Shown piece by piece: positions 13,691 through 26,264 of a stretch of DNA of 64,000 nt. The first letter of the stretch is position 1; every line of letters begins with the position of its first letter. Below the pieces are notes generated by a model, which worked only from the letters and a program-made list of their open reading frames with translations, was not told the DNA's origin and made no database searches. The DNA is from Anseranas semipalmata (Eukaryota; Chordata; Aves; Anseriformes; Anseranatidae), in NCBI GenBank assembly GCA_013399115.1, contig VXAA01003915.1, positions 297,380-361,379 of the forward strand, read 5' to 3'. A program made the position numbers and the translations under genes.

Positions 13691-16600
13691 ATCTAACTTT
13701 AGGAACGTGATTCACATCACTTCATTGTAGGTGTCTGCCATGTAGGTGTCTGAGCTCATCGCCCTGGCTTTCCCTGAGAGTCGATGCAGATGTGTGCAGT
13801 CAGTGGAGCCAGGGGTGCCATTCATTTGACAAAATGTAGGCGGTCATTTCAGCATGGGATGAATCACAGCTCCATTGACTTCACCGAATAGATCTCCATT
13901 GAGTCTAAAAGGAGCCCAGAGCGACTTGCTCACTGTAGGTGCTTGTTTTATGTACGCCCACGTTTAACTCGATGACTCCCAAGGCTACTGCAGCATGGGG
14001 TAGGGCAGAAGGATTATGTCAGGTCTTAGACAGCACTCCTGTTCATTTCTCTCCAGCCTGTCCAGTGCGACACTGCTGCTGATGCTTATGAGTCCAGAGT
14101 GATATTTCTGGCCTCTCCTGCTGGCTGGCTGTCCAGCCAGTTCTGCATCCTCTGCTTTTCTTTGCATCGTTCCTGCCTAGTGCCTTGCACTTTTCCTTTC
14201 TCCTCCAGTATTTTTCAGACAGTTTCTCCAGTGATAGTATCACATGAATCCAAATCCACTCTTCCAACATGTTGCTGTCCGCTGAGTTGGGATCTTCTGC
14301 AAGTTTAAGTTTACTCTCTATTACATACTAGCCATCGGTGAGTACATTGAGCTTGTCCCAAGACAGACCCCTTTTAAATCCCACTCTATATTTCCATCCA
14401 GTTCAACAGTGAAAAATGTAAAACCAGCTATTTACTCACCTTGCAGCAGTTTGCGTTCCCCTTGCTTTTTATGAGAATGTCTTGTGAGAGCATTCAAAGT
14501 GTTTAACTGACATCAAGATATATATCACAGAACTGCCTTTCCCATGTTCATGAGACCTACTATGTTCAAACAGAAATTAGGTCAGTTTAGCACAATTTGT
14601 TCTTTCAAATCCATGCCACCAGGGATTTATCACCTTCTTTTCTTCTAGGTGTTTTATTAAACTGTTGTGTTGTTTGTTAGAGAGTTTTCCTGGGAATTAA
14701 AGATGAGTTACCTCATTTTATACTTCTTTTGATCTTTCTATTGCCTGTTTTTAAAAATGCGCGATGCCTTTTTCAGATGTTCTAGAGTGTCGTGAATCCC
14801 ATGCAAGTTCTCAGAACAATCCATCGTAGCTCTCAGATGTTTTCCACCAGCTCCCCAGGCACTTTCAGAGAATTTCAGCAGGCCCAGATAATGGAAAAAA
14901 CCTCTAATTCCTCCAACTGCTTTTTTTACCACTCGAGTCAGAGCTCATCGTTGCCATTATAGTGTTACCAGGATGACTGAAGTTAATTGTAGCTATTTAG
15001 TCCAGTCATAACCTTCCTATTTTTTTTAATTGTTTGTTTGATCTATTAGGTTTGTCCCTCTAAACAGCCACAAATTTACTAAAATAGTTAGCCCCAGTCA
15101 AGCATAATGTGTGTTAACTGTCTTTAATTTGGTTTCAGCAAAAGGTAAGCCAGCAGAAGGCGGTCTGATACCCAGCCCTGGCATTGCAAGAGCGAGACGA
15201 TCCAGCAGGCTTTGTGTCATGTCGAGCAGCAGCTCTGAAAGGCCGTGCTCTGATGCCTCTGGGTCGTTACACTAGGTCATCTGTTTACTCATTTACCAGT
15301 TACATGTAGGGCGCAGTAATCTGACAGTGAACTTGAGGTGCTGTTTTCCATCAGGAATCATAACTTCATTAACATTTGTGTCCCAAGAGTATTAAATCAT
15401 TATTTTGCTTAATCTTTCTCTAATATTTAAAATTAAAATAAGTCCTCACTACATCTTATTTTTTGAAAGTTCCTATTTTTATTTAGACAAAAATAAAGAA
15501 ATGAGTAATTCAGGTTACTTTTTTGGTATGACACTATCTCCGATCTTTGATTACACTGCTTCACCTCCTTCCCCAGGCTGGTTTTTGCTGCTTTTTCCAG
15601 CTCTCAGAGCTCTAGCAGTGTCAATCAGTGGCATCTCAGGTGACTCTCTACTCCCCCACGATTCTAGTTCACAAAAATTCAGTGGCTTTTTATTTCACTT
15701 TTTATATAGATCTATCTATAGAACTATTCAATGTGGATATATCGAAAAATGAAGGTGTCCAGTGGATTTTACTGCAGTCAGTTATGAACCTGAGGCTTTT
15801 TAGGTGCCTGTAGAACTAGATGGCAATAGGCAAAGGGTTTCCAGGTTCCAGAGGGACTTAAACTGGGAGTGCTCTTGCAAGATCCCTCTTGCAAATCAAA
15901 CTTCATAAATTCCTCTGTGGAAGACACAGAGGAGGGGAGTGAGCTAAAACAAATAAATGTCCAGCGTTTCCAAAAATCCCACAGGTAGCTCTGCATACAT
16001 ACTGTTGGAGCATCCAGAGACAGAAAATAGCATGTTAGGGAGTTTTCCTATTGTTTCTGACAAGTTTAGATTTTTGAATTAAGATACTTCTTGCCAGTTT
16101 ATTTGTAGGAGGAGAACTAATTCAGAGGTGGTGGAAAGAAAGACATATTTTTGCAGAGTAGCTTTTGGTAAGAGCAGCAGCGGTCTGAACTTATTTAAAG
16201 GCATACATTATTACAGGAAGTCTTGGCAGATGAGGATTGTTGGAGGCTGGGTAACCTGTACTTACACAGGATACAAGTGGTTTTGTCAAGAATTTCTTCA
16301 GTTCATCATCTGAATAAAACAACCACAGAGGGCCTATGGAAGAATTAGAGGTATAGAATTTTATCATGGATTCCTCACTTTCTCATTGATAAAGCAATCA
16401 CAGCAGGACTAGTTGGGCAATTAGCCTGCCACTAGGTAAAATAAAAATCACAATTTTGTACAGAAACATTTGTTTCCCTTTCCTTCTCTTTCTCCTGCAC
16501 ATACCAAAACACATGCGTGTAGAGGTGGCAGAATTGCTCTTGGTGTAGGGCTAAGATCTCACACAGGGCATCTACAAGGGCTTGACACGTCCTGTGGAAA

Positions 16601-17421
16601 AGGGGGGATATTCCCCTGGATGTGAAATGTCTTGGGTCTAGTTCTGTTCCTAGACAGTAAGCCACGGCTCAAGGAGAAGGTAAAGGCTTGATACAGGAGT
16701 CATGGTTTGAGGTTGTCTGGCTGCTGTTCCATGGATGGGGAGGATCATGCTCCCGTAACGGCCTTTTCTGGGCGTTGCAGGTATGAATCTGTTTCCAGTA
16801 GGACATGCTAGACTTGGAAGAGAGGATTTCCTTGTAGAGGGGAGAGTTTTACACATGTCAAAGAGCATATGCATAACCAGCTCTGCTTTTGAAAGACAGG
16901 CAGTGTGTTGAAAATGTGACATAAATGGATGACTGTGTGACAGCAGCCACCTCCTTTAAAGCAGTTCACATAGTTTTGTTGAAGTTTATCCACACCTAGG
17001 TACTTTGTTGCATGAAGTGATGGTTTTTATAGATACCCTTTTATTTTTTAATGCATAATGCCTGAGGATGTCCAAAATTATAGTGCAGAGTGAAATAGCA
17101 GGGAAGTCCAAGGAATTTAGGCTTGTGTTCTGTGTCGATTTCTGCGGACAGCATCTGTCCTGAGTCTTCCAGAGTGCCTTGGTACCTGCAGCCCTGGCAT
17201 GCATTGACTTCTGTTATCACCTTCCCTTGGTCTGGAAAACAAAGGAATCTGTCTGCCTGTCTTGATAGGAGAGCCAGATACTATTGTGATGTTAACGGCT
17301 GAGTCACAAAACTCTGCCCAAAAGGGACGCGATTCCCTCAAAGGCATCACCGGCAGGAAGGCTGCGGAGGGACAGGGAGCAGAGGTGCTGGGGGCGTGCA
17401 CTGAAGCGGTGCTGCCAGCCA

Positions 17422-17471
17422 AGCCCGTGCAGCAGCACCCTGAGCCCGTGCAGCAGCACCCTCAGCCCCTG
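17422..17471 (+). repeat. 21-bp tandem duplication
   Basis: Two 21-base units (agcccgtgcagcagcaccct plus one base) at 17422-17442 and 17443-17463, differing only at the last base, with a partial third unit. It sits at the left edge of the CpG-dense block. Confidence 0.9.
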
Positions 17472-17477
17472 TCTTCA

Positions 17478-17735
17478 TCCCGAAACGCGGCTCCCGCGAC
17501 CCTGGCGTGGACGCGCGGTCCCGGCGTGGCACGGCCGCTTCCCTGCGGCACGGGGCAGCAGCGGGGCTGCCCGCCGCACGTCGGCCCCGCATGCCGCAGT
17601 GTGCCCGCTCTGTGCCCGCGGTCCCCTCCCTGCGGGCCGGCACACGCCGCCTCTCCCCTCTGCCTGCCCGGGCTCTGGCGTGGTGTGCGAAGCGCCCTGC
17701 CGTGCTGCTGAGCAGGACCGAGGTCCCTGATTAAT
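17478..17735 (+). promoter_or_regulatory. CpG-dense block (candidate intragenic CpG island/promoter)
   Basis: By hand count about 35 CpG dinucleotides fall in roughly 250 bases, against very few in the surrounding intron. It sits about 0.9 kb upstream of the first PDZ exon. Human SHANK3 is known to carry several intragenic CpG islands and promoters, so this could be an internal promoter for transcripts beginning at the PDZ domain. No TATA box or first-exon donor in the required phase was identified. Promoter activity is inference. Confidence 0.45.
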
Positions 17736-18553
17736 TCCACTCTGATGTCAGACATGCGGCTCTGCTGGGAGGGATTTGCAGGGCTGCATTTCGGCTCCCG
17801 TTTGCTGAGAGAAGCCCTCTCCCCGTGCCCCCCCGCCTCTCCTGGAGCCTGTGGATGATTTTGGTTGGAAGGGTCGCCGGCGCCCGGGGTCTGCTCAGAG
17901 CCACGCGTCCATTCCTCTCTCTCCAGCACCGGATTTTTTTCCGTTCTTCTCGTCTAGCTGCCGTTGAGGGCAGGGAAGAGCGGCTTTGTTAAAATAGGAC
18001 AATGAAATGCATCCCCCCTCTTCTAATGACAGACGGTTTCTTAGCAACGAGGGGGGGGATTTTAAGAGAAGATCAGAGCATCGGGATGAGGATATAAACT
18101 CTGCTGTTCTCTCTCCCAGGAAACTTACCAAAGAGGCACCTTTCCTTTTGTCAGGCATCTAATTTTTTCATACAAGAGGCAACTGGAAAGTCTCAGAGCA
18201 TCTTCCCTGATGGATGGCTGGCTGCCTCCCCCCGCACCTCCTCTGCTCAGGCGTTCCACTCTTCAATTATATGCTAAGGGCATCATTTAAAGGGAAGCCC
18301 AAAGTGGGATCAGTAAGCTCCCTGCATGCGTATGCAGGTGACTGAGAAGGGGACCGGTGGGCAGAAGGGTGATCCAGGCAGCCAGGGCTTCCCTCCACCT
18401 ACCTATTGAGGGAAAGTAGCTTTCGTCTTTTTGTTCTGACTTTGGGCAAGGGAGGGAGGGAAGCAGATTGTTCCCAGCTCCTTGCTGAGATGAAACGGTC
18501 GATGAGAAGAGGTCTCCTTGTCACAGGCACAAAGGCCACCTCCGCCTGGCAGC

Positions 18554-18606
18554 ATGGTGCTGAAATCTAACCCTAGCATCATTCTCTTGTGCTCTTTCCT
18601 GCCCAG
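18554..18606 (+). other. In-frame ATG reading through the acceptor into the first PDZ exon
   Basis: ATG at 18554 has a strong context (AGCATGG, A at -3 and G at +4). It is followed by 17 further sense codons (MVLKSNPSIILLCSFLPS) with no stop, in frame into DYIIEEK of the exon at 18607. It would be used only by transcripts starting in the intron and retaining its last 53 bases. The peptide partly just translates the pyrimidine tract (LLCSFLP), so chance is a serious alternative. Confidence 0.2.
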
Positions 18607-18689
18607 TGACTACATCATTGAGGAGAAGACGGCCGTGCTGCAGAAGAGGGAGCATGAGGGATTCGGGTTTGTGTTGCGAGGGGCCAAAG
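18607..18689 (+). CDS. SHANK3: SHANK3 exon encoding the start of the PDZ domain
   Basis: SHANK proteins are master scaffolds of the excitatory postsynaptic density; their PDZ domain binds the C-terminus of DLGAP/GKAP proteins. This 83-bp internal exon follows an acceptor at 18605-18606 and ends at a GTAAGG donor (18690). It reads, after one base completing a split codon, DYIIEEKTAVLQKREHEG then FGFVLRGAK. The FGF segment is the PDZ carboxylate-binding loop (the GLGF motif of other PDZ proteins), at the end of the first beta strand. It enters in phase 2 and leaves in phase 1, and the leaving G joins CT of the next exon to give Ala. KTAVLQKREHEG is closer to recalled SHANK3 (VAVLQKRDHEG) than to SHANK1 or SHANK2 (VLLQKKDSEG, VVLQKKDNEG). 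The coding call is near certain; the paralogue call is made from memory. Confidence 0.96.
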
Positions 18690-21683
18690 GTAAGGGCTGC
18701 TTCTTTCACTTGGTCCTGGGGCTGGGGGGAGAGCTCCTTCCTGTCACCTCGGTTAGTGCTCTGGACCCTGCTTCCCTGGCTGCACGGAGCAGCCCTTGAG
18801 CCCCTGTACATCAGGGTCTCCTGAGGGAATCTCTTTTCTCCTTCTCTGACAGCTAGGCAGTGTGAATGCAGTCTATTTCTGGGTACGTGCATTGTACAGA
18901 AAATGCCATTCATGGTAAATGTGCATCTCTTGCACGTTCTGGGCTGTTTGTCTGGTACAGATGCTGGTATTTGTAGCCTTGAATTTGTAAGAGTTTTCAC
19001 TTCTGCCTATTTACTGGGTGTATAAAGTGCATCTGCTGTTCCAGGTACAGGTGTAAGCCCCGTGGGGCAGGGCCTGTGTCCTCCGGGGCTTTTTTTTTTT
19101 TATGCTTGAAGTTTTTCACTATTCTTTGAGCGTGTAGAGCTGCGGTCCTTCTCCTGGGGGCCCTGGCTGTGCTGGGGCTCAGCCCCAGCGCGAGGGCAGG
19201 CTGGTGGGTGCTCTGCCTTGGACCCCGTGCTGCCAGCAAGCCTCTGCTCCTGCCAGGGGCACGCTCCACCTGCACAGCCCTGCAATACCTGAGCGCCGGC
19301 AGCCAACACGTTGGACCCGGTAATTGCTGTGGCTCCCGTTTCAAGAAAATTGATCTTTTTACTACAAAAAAGAGTCCCTTGGGGACTGATAATGACTGTG
19401 CTCGTATTCACATAGGAAATGGGCTTCAGCCCCTGTGACGGGAGGCAGGTCCCTCACAGGCTGGGGGTCGTCTCGCCTGCAGTTCCAGGCTGAAAGCGCG
19501 GGAGAGGCTGGGGGGGGTCTCTGAAATACGGCTGTTAAAGCAGAAGCATAGCGGTGCAGGCTTCCATCCCTTCCTTGCGTGTAGGGTGCAGGATGCCGGA
19601 GGGAAAGCTTAAATGAGTGGCTGCCAGCTCTTTCAGTAGAGCTGCACCTTTCCTAGACCTCCATGTGGCTGGAGATCATTGTGATTTGGAGTTAAATCTC
19701 AGGTGTGATTTTCTGTCAGAATTCCTGAATTGCCTTTGTTCTGTCCGTGTCTCAAACGGGCTCTGTGTGCCAGTGGGTGTGTTTGTGTTCCCATCAGAAT
19801 ATGGTTGCTGTCTCTCTCCTTCCCTGTCTCTCCCCTTCCCTAAATATGTGACATACATGTCTGTCAATGTACTGCTCACATCAGTCTGTGTAACGTGAAG
19901 TGAAACTTCAGGGCTCAAAATGGCATCCATTTTTTTGCCAGATCAGACTTGCAGCTATCATGTTAGGACAAAATGGGATAAATTGTGCCCTATTTCCATT
20001 TTTTTTTCTGTTTGCTGTCCTAACGACTGCAGGCTCTGTATTTTCCTTTGTCTGCCGAGGCTGAAGGAGCGGACTTGGAGTGGGTTGAGCAGTGGGCGTG
20101 AGGCTGCGCGGGACCTGGGTCTGGCTCACAGATTCGCAGCCTGGCGTTGCTGCAGGGGGCACTGAGCAGAGCGTGGCTGCGGGGGCCGTGGCTCAGGAGC
20201 CCTCACAGGGCGGACGCGGTCTCTGGTGCTGCTGTCTGGGGCGGGGGTGCCGGTGGGTCTGCTGATGGCCCTGGGGAGCAGCACTCTCCCGATGGAGAGG
20301 TGCGTGTGGCGGCTCTGTCACCCCCATATTTCCCAGCCGCTCAGCCTCGTGCTTCCTGCTGCCATGGGGTTTAAGCTGGAAACAGCATTGGGATCCTCTG
20401 TCTTGGCCCCATCTGTCACCGCTGCTCACGCTTCATTTAGATAACGAAGCACTTCAGGTCCCTTGGGGTGACCTGGAGAAGGAGCCTGAGAATGGGAGGG
20501 ACCAGAGTCAGCAAAGTCCCTGCAGAGGGAAGGAGCTGGTTAAGTGAGACACAGCTGGATGATCCTCAAAGGAAACTGCACTTCATGCTGCAGAGGATGG
20601 TGAGAATCTTGCACTGCTTCTAGCAGTCATGCCAGTTCCTTCCAAGCCGGATTTCCCCATCCATGTGACACTGCCCACCAGCTGCATCCCGGGCAGAGGG
20701 AGCCAGCCCTCCCCTCCCCAGCCCATCTCCATCTGCCTCCAGTACCTGGAGGTCAGGTCCCAGTCAAACCAGTGGAGTATTTGGGCAGAGGTTATTCCTG
20801 GATCCTTGCAGATGATCTGCAGCTTTCTGACATGGGGTTTGCCTGCAGATGTTGCCTCAGGGAGTCTGTGGATGGAGCAGAGGGGAGGCAGTGAGGCAGC
20901 CCCTTCCCTCAGCACCCTGAAGGAAAGTGGTGAGCAGGTGGATTTACTGCTGCATTCCTTGGCCCAGAGAGACCAGCCCTACCTTTCACATACACAGATG
21001 ACAGACCTGTGCTCAAAATGCTGGGAGATGATATTTCTAGGCTTATAATATCCTGAACACAACCAGTCACCCTTCTATGCACAGATTAGAGCAACCTCTC
21101 TGTTTCTGCCTAACTTGACCACAGATCAGGCACTATCCGTGTAGTAGTATGATTCATAAAGTATTCATACATACTTCACCAGGGCTATCCTCGTAAACAG
21201 TGGTTGTTAGAGCTGATACAGTGACTGCACCTCACACATGTCTATGCTACCAGTTCCCTGAGCAGAGGAGTATTAGTACCATGGCAGTTCACAGTCATTT
21301 GGCGTCTGGTTATGGTGGGTTCTGTGAAAGTGGTGGAGGGACACACAGTCCCTGACTCAGCAATTTACTAAGTAAGGAGTAGATAATTTTATGAATACCA
21401 AAGATATAGCCAATAATGTGAATTGTGTTTAAGAAAAAAAGGGAGAGAGAGAGACATGGCCCTAAGTCCTTGCTTCAGGGCATGACCTTTTGTTTGTCTG
21501 TTTAGTTTGGGGAGAAGCCCCCAGGCAGGGCAGGTTATTCAGGAAGTTTCCCAAGATCATTGTTTCCTGTGATTTGTATATCTCCTGAAGCAGCTGATCC
21601 TCTACACTGCTGGAGAGAAGATGCCGTACCAATCTAGTGCGGGGTTTGTTTTGCTCCTGCTTCCTCCCAAAATGTTGCAAATC

Positions 21684-21717
21684 TTTGTTTGTTTGTTTGT
21701 TTGTTTGTTTGTTTTTG
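21684..21717 (+). repeat. (TTTG)n simple repeat
   Basis: Seven perfect tetramer units and one longer T-run, in the first PDZ intron. Confidence 0.95.
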
Positions 21718-24700
21718 CCAGGTTTCCAATCAGTTAAGCACTTACCTGCTTTACCAAGTGTTCCTGCCTTGATGCAGAATGCAGACCCACTTTCCAGGTC
21801 TGCCCAGCTCGCTGCATCTCCCAGCTCTCGCTGCTCCCTGGACCAAGCCTCGTGCCCGTGTCCTTCTCCCCCCTGGGCACCTCTGCTTCCACGCAGCCCC
21901 ATGCCTCTGCTGCTCCCCTCTGCCCACTGCAGCGTCTCTGCTCCTGCACTCCCTCCGCCTCCATGTTCAGCGTCTGTCCACGCATTTGTGCTGGACTGTT
22001 AAGGAGAGCTTGCAGAACCAGTCGGTCACAGCTTGGGGCGTGCTCACCTGCTGCCCAGCACTGTACCTGCCTCTGGCTTCTGTGTGGCTTGGGCAATTCC
22101 TGTGGGAGTGACTGCCAGGTCCAGTGGGGCGTAGGGCAGAAATCCCGGTGGGGGACAGCTTAATCAGCGAGTCACACAAGGGAGCTGTCAAAGCTGATGA
22201 GCTTGGGCACAGCAGTGCACGAGTATAGCTGTGCTTTGGATACCGGGTCCCTTGCTCCACATATGGTCTCAGGCTGTCCAAGCATGGTCTCCTGCCAGGG
22301 ACTGTTGTCACATGAGTGGCAGCAGTGTCCCGTCAATGCAGGGGCTGCCAGATAATCCAGTGCCAGTTGTGAGCTACCAGCAGGGCCAGCTGAGGCCGCT
22401 GGGAAGGCTCAGTTTGTAACCCAGCCCCGTCCCTCCCTGCTGGGACACAGCAGGACCCCCTGGGGGCCAGTGCTGTCTCCAGCCCCTGCAGTCGCTTGGG
22501 GCACTCCCCATGAACACTGGGTTATGTTTAGCATCACGGGGAAACTGGGCAGTGTGAGCGTACTGCTCCAGTCCCGCACTTGGAAGCCCAGGCAGCTGTC
22601 GCAGATGTCTCTTTGCCTGTTTCTGGTCATCGGGTGAGCTTGGGCACAGCGGGCCAGGATTCCTTCTCCAGTCCTACAAACGCTCAGGGCTGGCCAACCA
22701 CCCGGTTCCACAGTCGAGACGCAGTTGTAAGGCGCTCGGAGAGCTCAGGGCCAGGTCAGGGAGGGTCTTTGCCTGGATGGCGTTTTAGGACTGGCATGCT
22801 TCACCAACTCATGCTTGTCTTTTGCCACATTTTCTCTGCAGGAAGGCTAAAGTGTGATTTTCGGCATCAGATGTTTGTGTTTGCATCCCTTTGTGCAAAG
22901 AACAGCCAGAGCAACTGATACTGCAGTTACTGAGACAAATTGCCTTGCATGAATTCAGTGATCTAACCACCCAAGCTGTGTACTTGCTTAAATCTGTAGC
23001 AATCCATGGGTCATTTGAGGCAGTTTTAGTCTCTTTTCCTGTCCAACACTTGGTGTGAAGACCTTAGGCTCAGCAACAGAAGCCTCTGCAAGTTGAGTGT
23101 TGGTGCTGTGAAGTGCTTGGTGCTGGGTCTCGTTGACCTTACGAGGGTCCATGACAGCCACAGCTCCTGCGCTGCACAGCCCTGGGGGCATGAGGAGGGG
23201 GCATGGTGCGGGAAGCACGGTCAGAGCTTGAGGATTTCCCTGTTGGTCTGGCGGGTGGAGGAGAGGCTGACCCAAAGCCCTGCAGCAAGTTTTGGAACAT
23301 GATACTGGTATCATAACATTTCATGGAACTGGAAGAGCTCATTTATAGTTTTCAGAATGTGGCTTTTGTGTGGAGGAGTGCTGTGACACTCTGTGACCCT
23401 CAGGATGAACACAAATTGGGACTGGAAGATGTATTTAAAGCACTTCAAACACCAAGTCTGTCATCTGTATTGTTAAGGGTGGTGTCTTCATTATGGAGAT
23501 CTAATGGAAACCTAGAAACAAGGCTCAGTAGAATCTAGATATGGTAAATGCTTCTTATGACACGGCTTTTATAGTAGCCTTAAAAACTCAGGAGCTGATT
23601 TTAATTAACCTCTGTAGCACCCCTTCTCTTCGTACCTCCAAATACATGTACTCTGTAACTGCCTGTTATCCACTGACCAGCTAGCTGCAAGAGGGTACCA
23701 GTTGCTCCAATACTCTGGGACATGCCTTCAGGATTTTAGATGAGAAGTACCAACCAACTAAGATATCCTGTAGTTAATATAATGTAGAATCCTATTGTAT
23801 TTTTTTATTTTTCACTCTGTAATTGTGTTTCCAGAGAAGTAACTGAGACCTTAAGAATATGCTCTGCTTGGATTAACTTTTAATATTTTTCACTGCTGAG
23901 CTTGGCTAGTAATAAAAGTAACTTGTCCACGAAGAGCATATTTGCAGAGTCCCAAGAAGCGTGCATCTCAAAATGAGATTGATTGTGGTGCTGTAAGAGT
24001 CAAAACTGGGGCTGGGGTTTACTGTATCAGGCCCTCGGGAGCAGCTCCTAGCAAAGACGAGCAGCTCGGGGAGAGGCAGCTCACAGGTCCAGGCACTCTT
24101 CTGGCCATGGCAGTTACCAAGGAGCTGGGGCATCGGTTTCGTTCGGGTGCTCCTGTGGCAGCCCTGCTGTCTTCCTGGCAGCAGCAACGTGGTGGGGGCA
24201 AACCAGCCCTGTGGGGGCACGGTCCCTCGTGCTCCTGCAGCGCTGTCAGCACTTCTGCGCATGAGGGCTGGATTTGGGTGCTGAAGGGCCTTCGCCCTGA
24301 GATCTGCAGCGTCAAGGGGGTTGTCAAAGCCCCTGCTGAGCTTCCTGGTGACGTGGCTCTTTCAGGACTTCTGCTGACTCTTCTGGGTGCAGCTGAAGGT
24401 AGAGTCTCTGGTGCAAGGCAGCCCAGATGATAGTAGATTTTTAAGACCAGGAAATGGCTGCAGTGATCAAATTGCACAACCAAAGCTTTAGTATTAACAT
24501 GATAGTTTCTTGACTGGTACGAATTATACTTCCTGAGATTTAAAGTCATGAGCTTTTGCAATGGACAGTAGACCTCCTTGTTAGGAAATTCTACCTCATT
24601 ACCAGTGAGAATTTCTGTAATTTAATTCCAAACCTTTTGATTTAGTTTTGCCCTTGTCAGTTGGATAGAAAGAGCCTCCTTAAATTTTATTTCCTTCCTG

Positions 24701-25174
24701 TGTAGGTACTTACAGATGAATTGTTACCCATATTACATACTTCTGACCTAACGCTTTCCTGCAGGCTCTGATCTGGAAACAGTATTTTGGAGGATCTGGT
24801 TCCAAGCTGGATTTTGAAATAGCTGGTTTGCTGCACTCGGGCTTGGTTTGGGCCGTTGTGAGACATCAGAGGTTAGGTTTCCCAAGTTGCATAAGGAGCA
24901 TATGGCATCTTCCTCCTTCATTACTGAGGCTACAATCAGCTCTGAACATTGTGCATTGTTCTGGTTTCTTGTTTCGTTGGTGTTGGGGCTGTAATCAAAT
25001 GACTGGGCTGCTGGCAAGGCCCCAGCTGAGGTTAAGCTAACAGGACAGGACAGGAGGTGGAAAACGTGATCTGAGAAGCTGCGGGACATGACAGGTATTG
25101 GTGAGAGAGCTGACGACGTTATAGGCAGTGCTTTGAGGGATGGCTGGGTTTCTTTGGTGTTTAAGGGGGAGTGA

Positions 25175-25609
25175 TGTTAGAAATGGCCAAACTTCACAGA
25201 TAACTGAAAGGGAGAACTGGGGACCTTTTGGGGTCCCCCATCAGTAACCGATCAGATACTGGGTAAGGTCAACATCATCTAGGTAGTAGTGCTGGAAATA
25301 CCAAATTTGAATGCAGATGTAGCAAAACTAGGATGAATGGGGAAAAAGTAGTGAGAGGCAGATTGTTCATTTGAGGGGAAACCAGGGCAGTGAAAAGGAG
25401 TGTCAAGAAATGGAAGAAAAAGATAATAAGGTATGTGAATTAAGTGATTGGGGCTGTTTGGCACGGCTGTCTGCTGTGCAGCTCTGTACTTGATCATCAC
25501 AGCCCAGATCAAGGCAATAAACTGGATCTGTTCTCCTGACCACCCCGTGTGCCCAGTCTGTCCCCTGGTCCTGGCTAGCAGCAGAATGGCCCTACGTTTG
25601 GATCGAGCA
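25175..25609 (+). mobile_element. Probable endogenous retrovirus LTR (5' LTR orientation)
   Basis: A 435-base segment begins TGTTAG and ends GAGCA, the TG...CA ends of retroviral LTRs. It carries an AATAAA polyadenylation signal at 25516-25521, about 90 bases before its 3' end. Three bases after the CA comes TGGCGCC (25613-25619), which resembles the start of a lysine-tRNA primer-binding site. This arrangement fits a 5' LTR with the start of its leader. I saw no second LTR and no gag, pol or env frame, so it is a single truncated remnant. The family is unknown and the boundaries are inferred from structure. Confidence 0.5.
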
Positions 25610-26264
25610 TCTTGGCGCCGGGTTGGTGCCTGTTCCAGGCCTGTCAGCATCAGCATCTGCCCGCCACCTCCAAATGGACGGCTTTTAGGGAAGCAGGCAG
25701 GGAGTGTTCCTGAGGTTTACCCTGAGCCATCTCCTATGTGCGGCCAGCACTGACTCCAAAGTGTTTCAGAAGGCGCGCTGTGTGCAGCCAGCGCTTGGAT
25801 GTCTGCGTACCACTGCGCTCGGGGCAGCCTGTGGAGCAGCACATCTTGTGCAGTGCTCCATCTCCCATGTCCCTGAGGAGTGCGGCTTTTCCTGGCTTGT
25901 GGGCTGGACAGACTGCCTTGAGGGTGGAGGAGTGGCAGTCAGTTTCTCCCACAGCAGTGGATTTTCCATTCACACTTTGCCTTTTGCAGAGCAATATTCT
26001 CCAGAGGTGCTTCTGCCCCTTTCAGCTTGTGGTTTGGAAGGAGACATGCCCACCACCAAGGTTTCCTAAGTGTGGCATGGTTTGTAGGCACTTCATAGGG
26101 TTTTCTAGCAACATACATTTCATTTAATTCTGTTTCTTATGAGAAAACAATGTGTCCGGTACCCATCACCTTAAAAAGTAAGACAGGGTTGGGCCTTTCA
26201 AGTGGTAAGCTGGTTTTACAACTTTTCTGGCGCTTCTGGACAAAACATCCAGTATACAGCTAGA

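Larger units (their letters stand above)
1..18606 (+). other. SHANK3: Intron sequence upstream of the first visible SHANK exon
   Basis: This stretch precedes the first recognisable exon and ends in a good acceptor (pyrimidine-rich tract ending cctgcccag, AG at 18605-18606). I looked for the SHANK SH3 exon and the conserved linker that precedes the PDZ domain and did not recognise either, so the window most likely opens inside an intron. Contents: a GC-rich unrecognised block at 1-600, AT-rich unremarkable DNA at 600-4650, CR1 fragments at 4.65-5.86, 6.69-6.88, 7.13-7.29 and 7.5-7.6 kb, old CR1/L3-like remnants near 9 and 13.6 kb, simple repeats, and a CpG-dense block at 17.48-17.73 kb. Nothing else was recognised in 7.7-9.0, 9.8-13.5 or 13.8-17.3 kb. 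Confidence 0.75.

Noticed and set aside
1..18606. SH3 or linker exon of SHANK upstream of the PDZ
   Set aside because: Searched for the SKKLFRHYTVGSYDS-like linker and the SH3 core; no matching sequence was seen, so it is presumed to lie outside the window.
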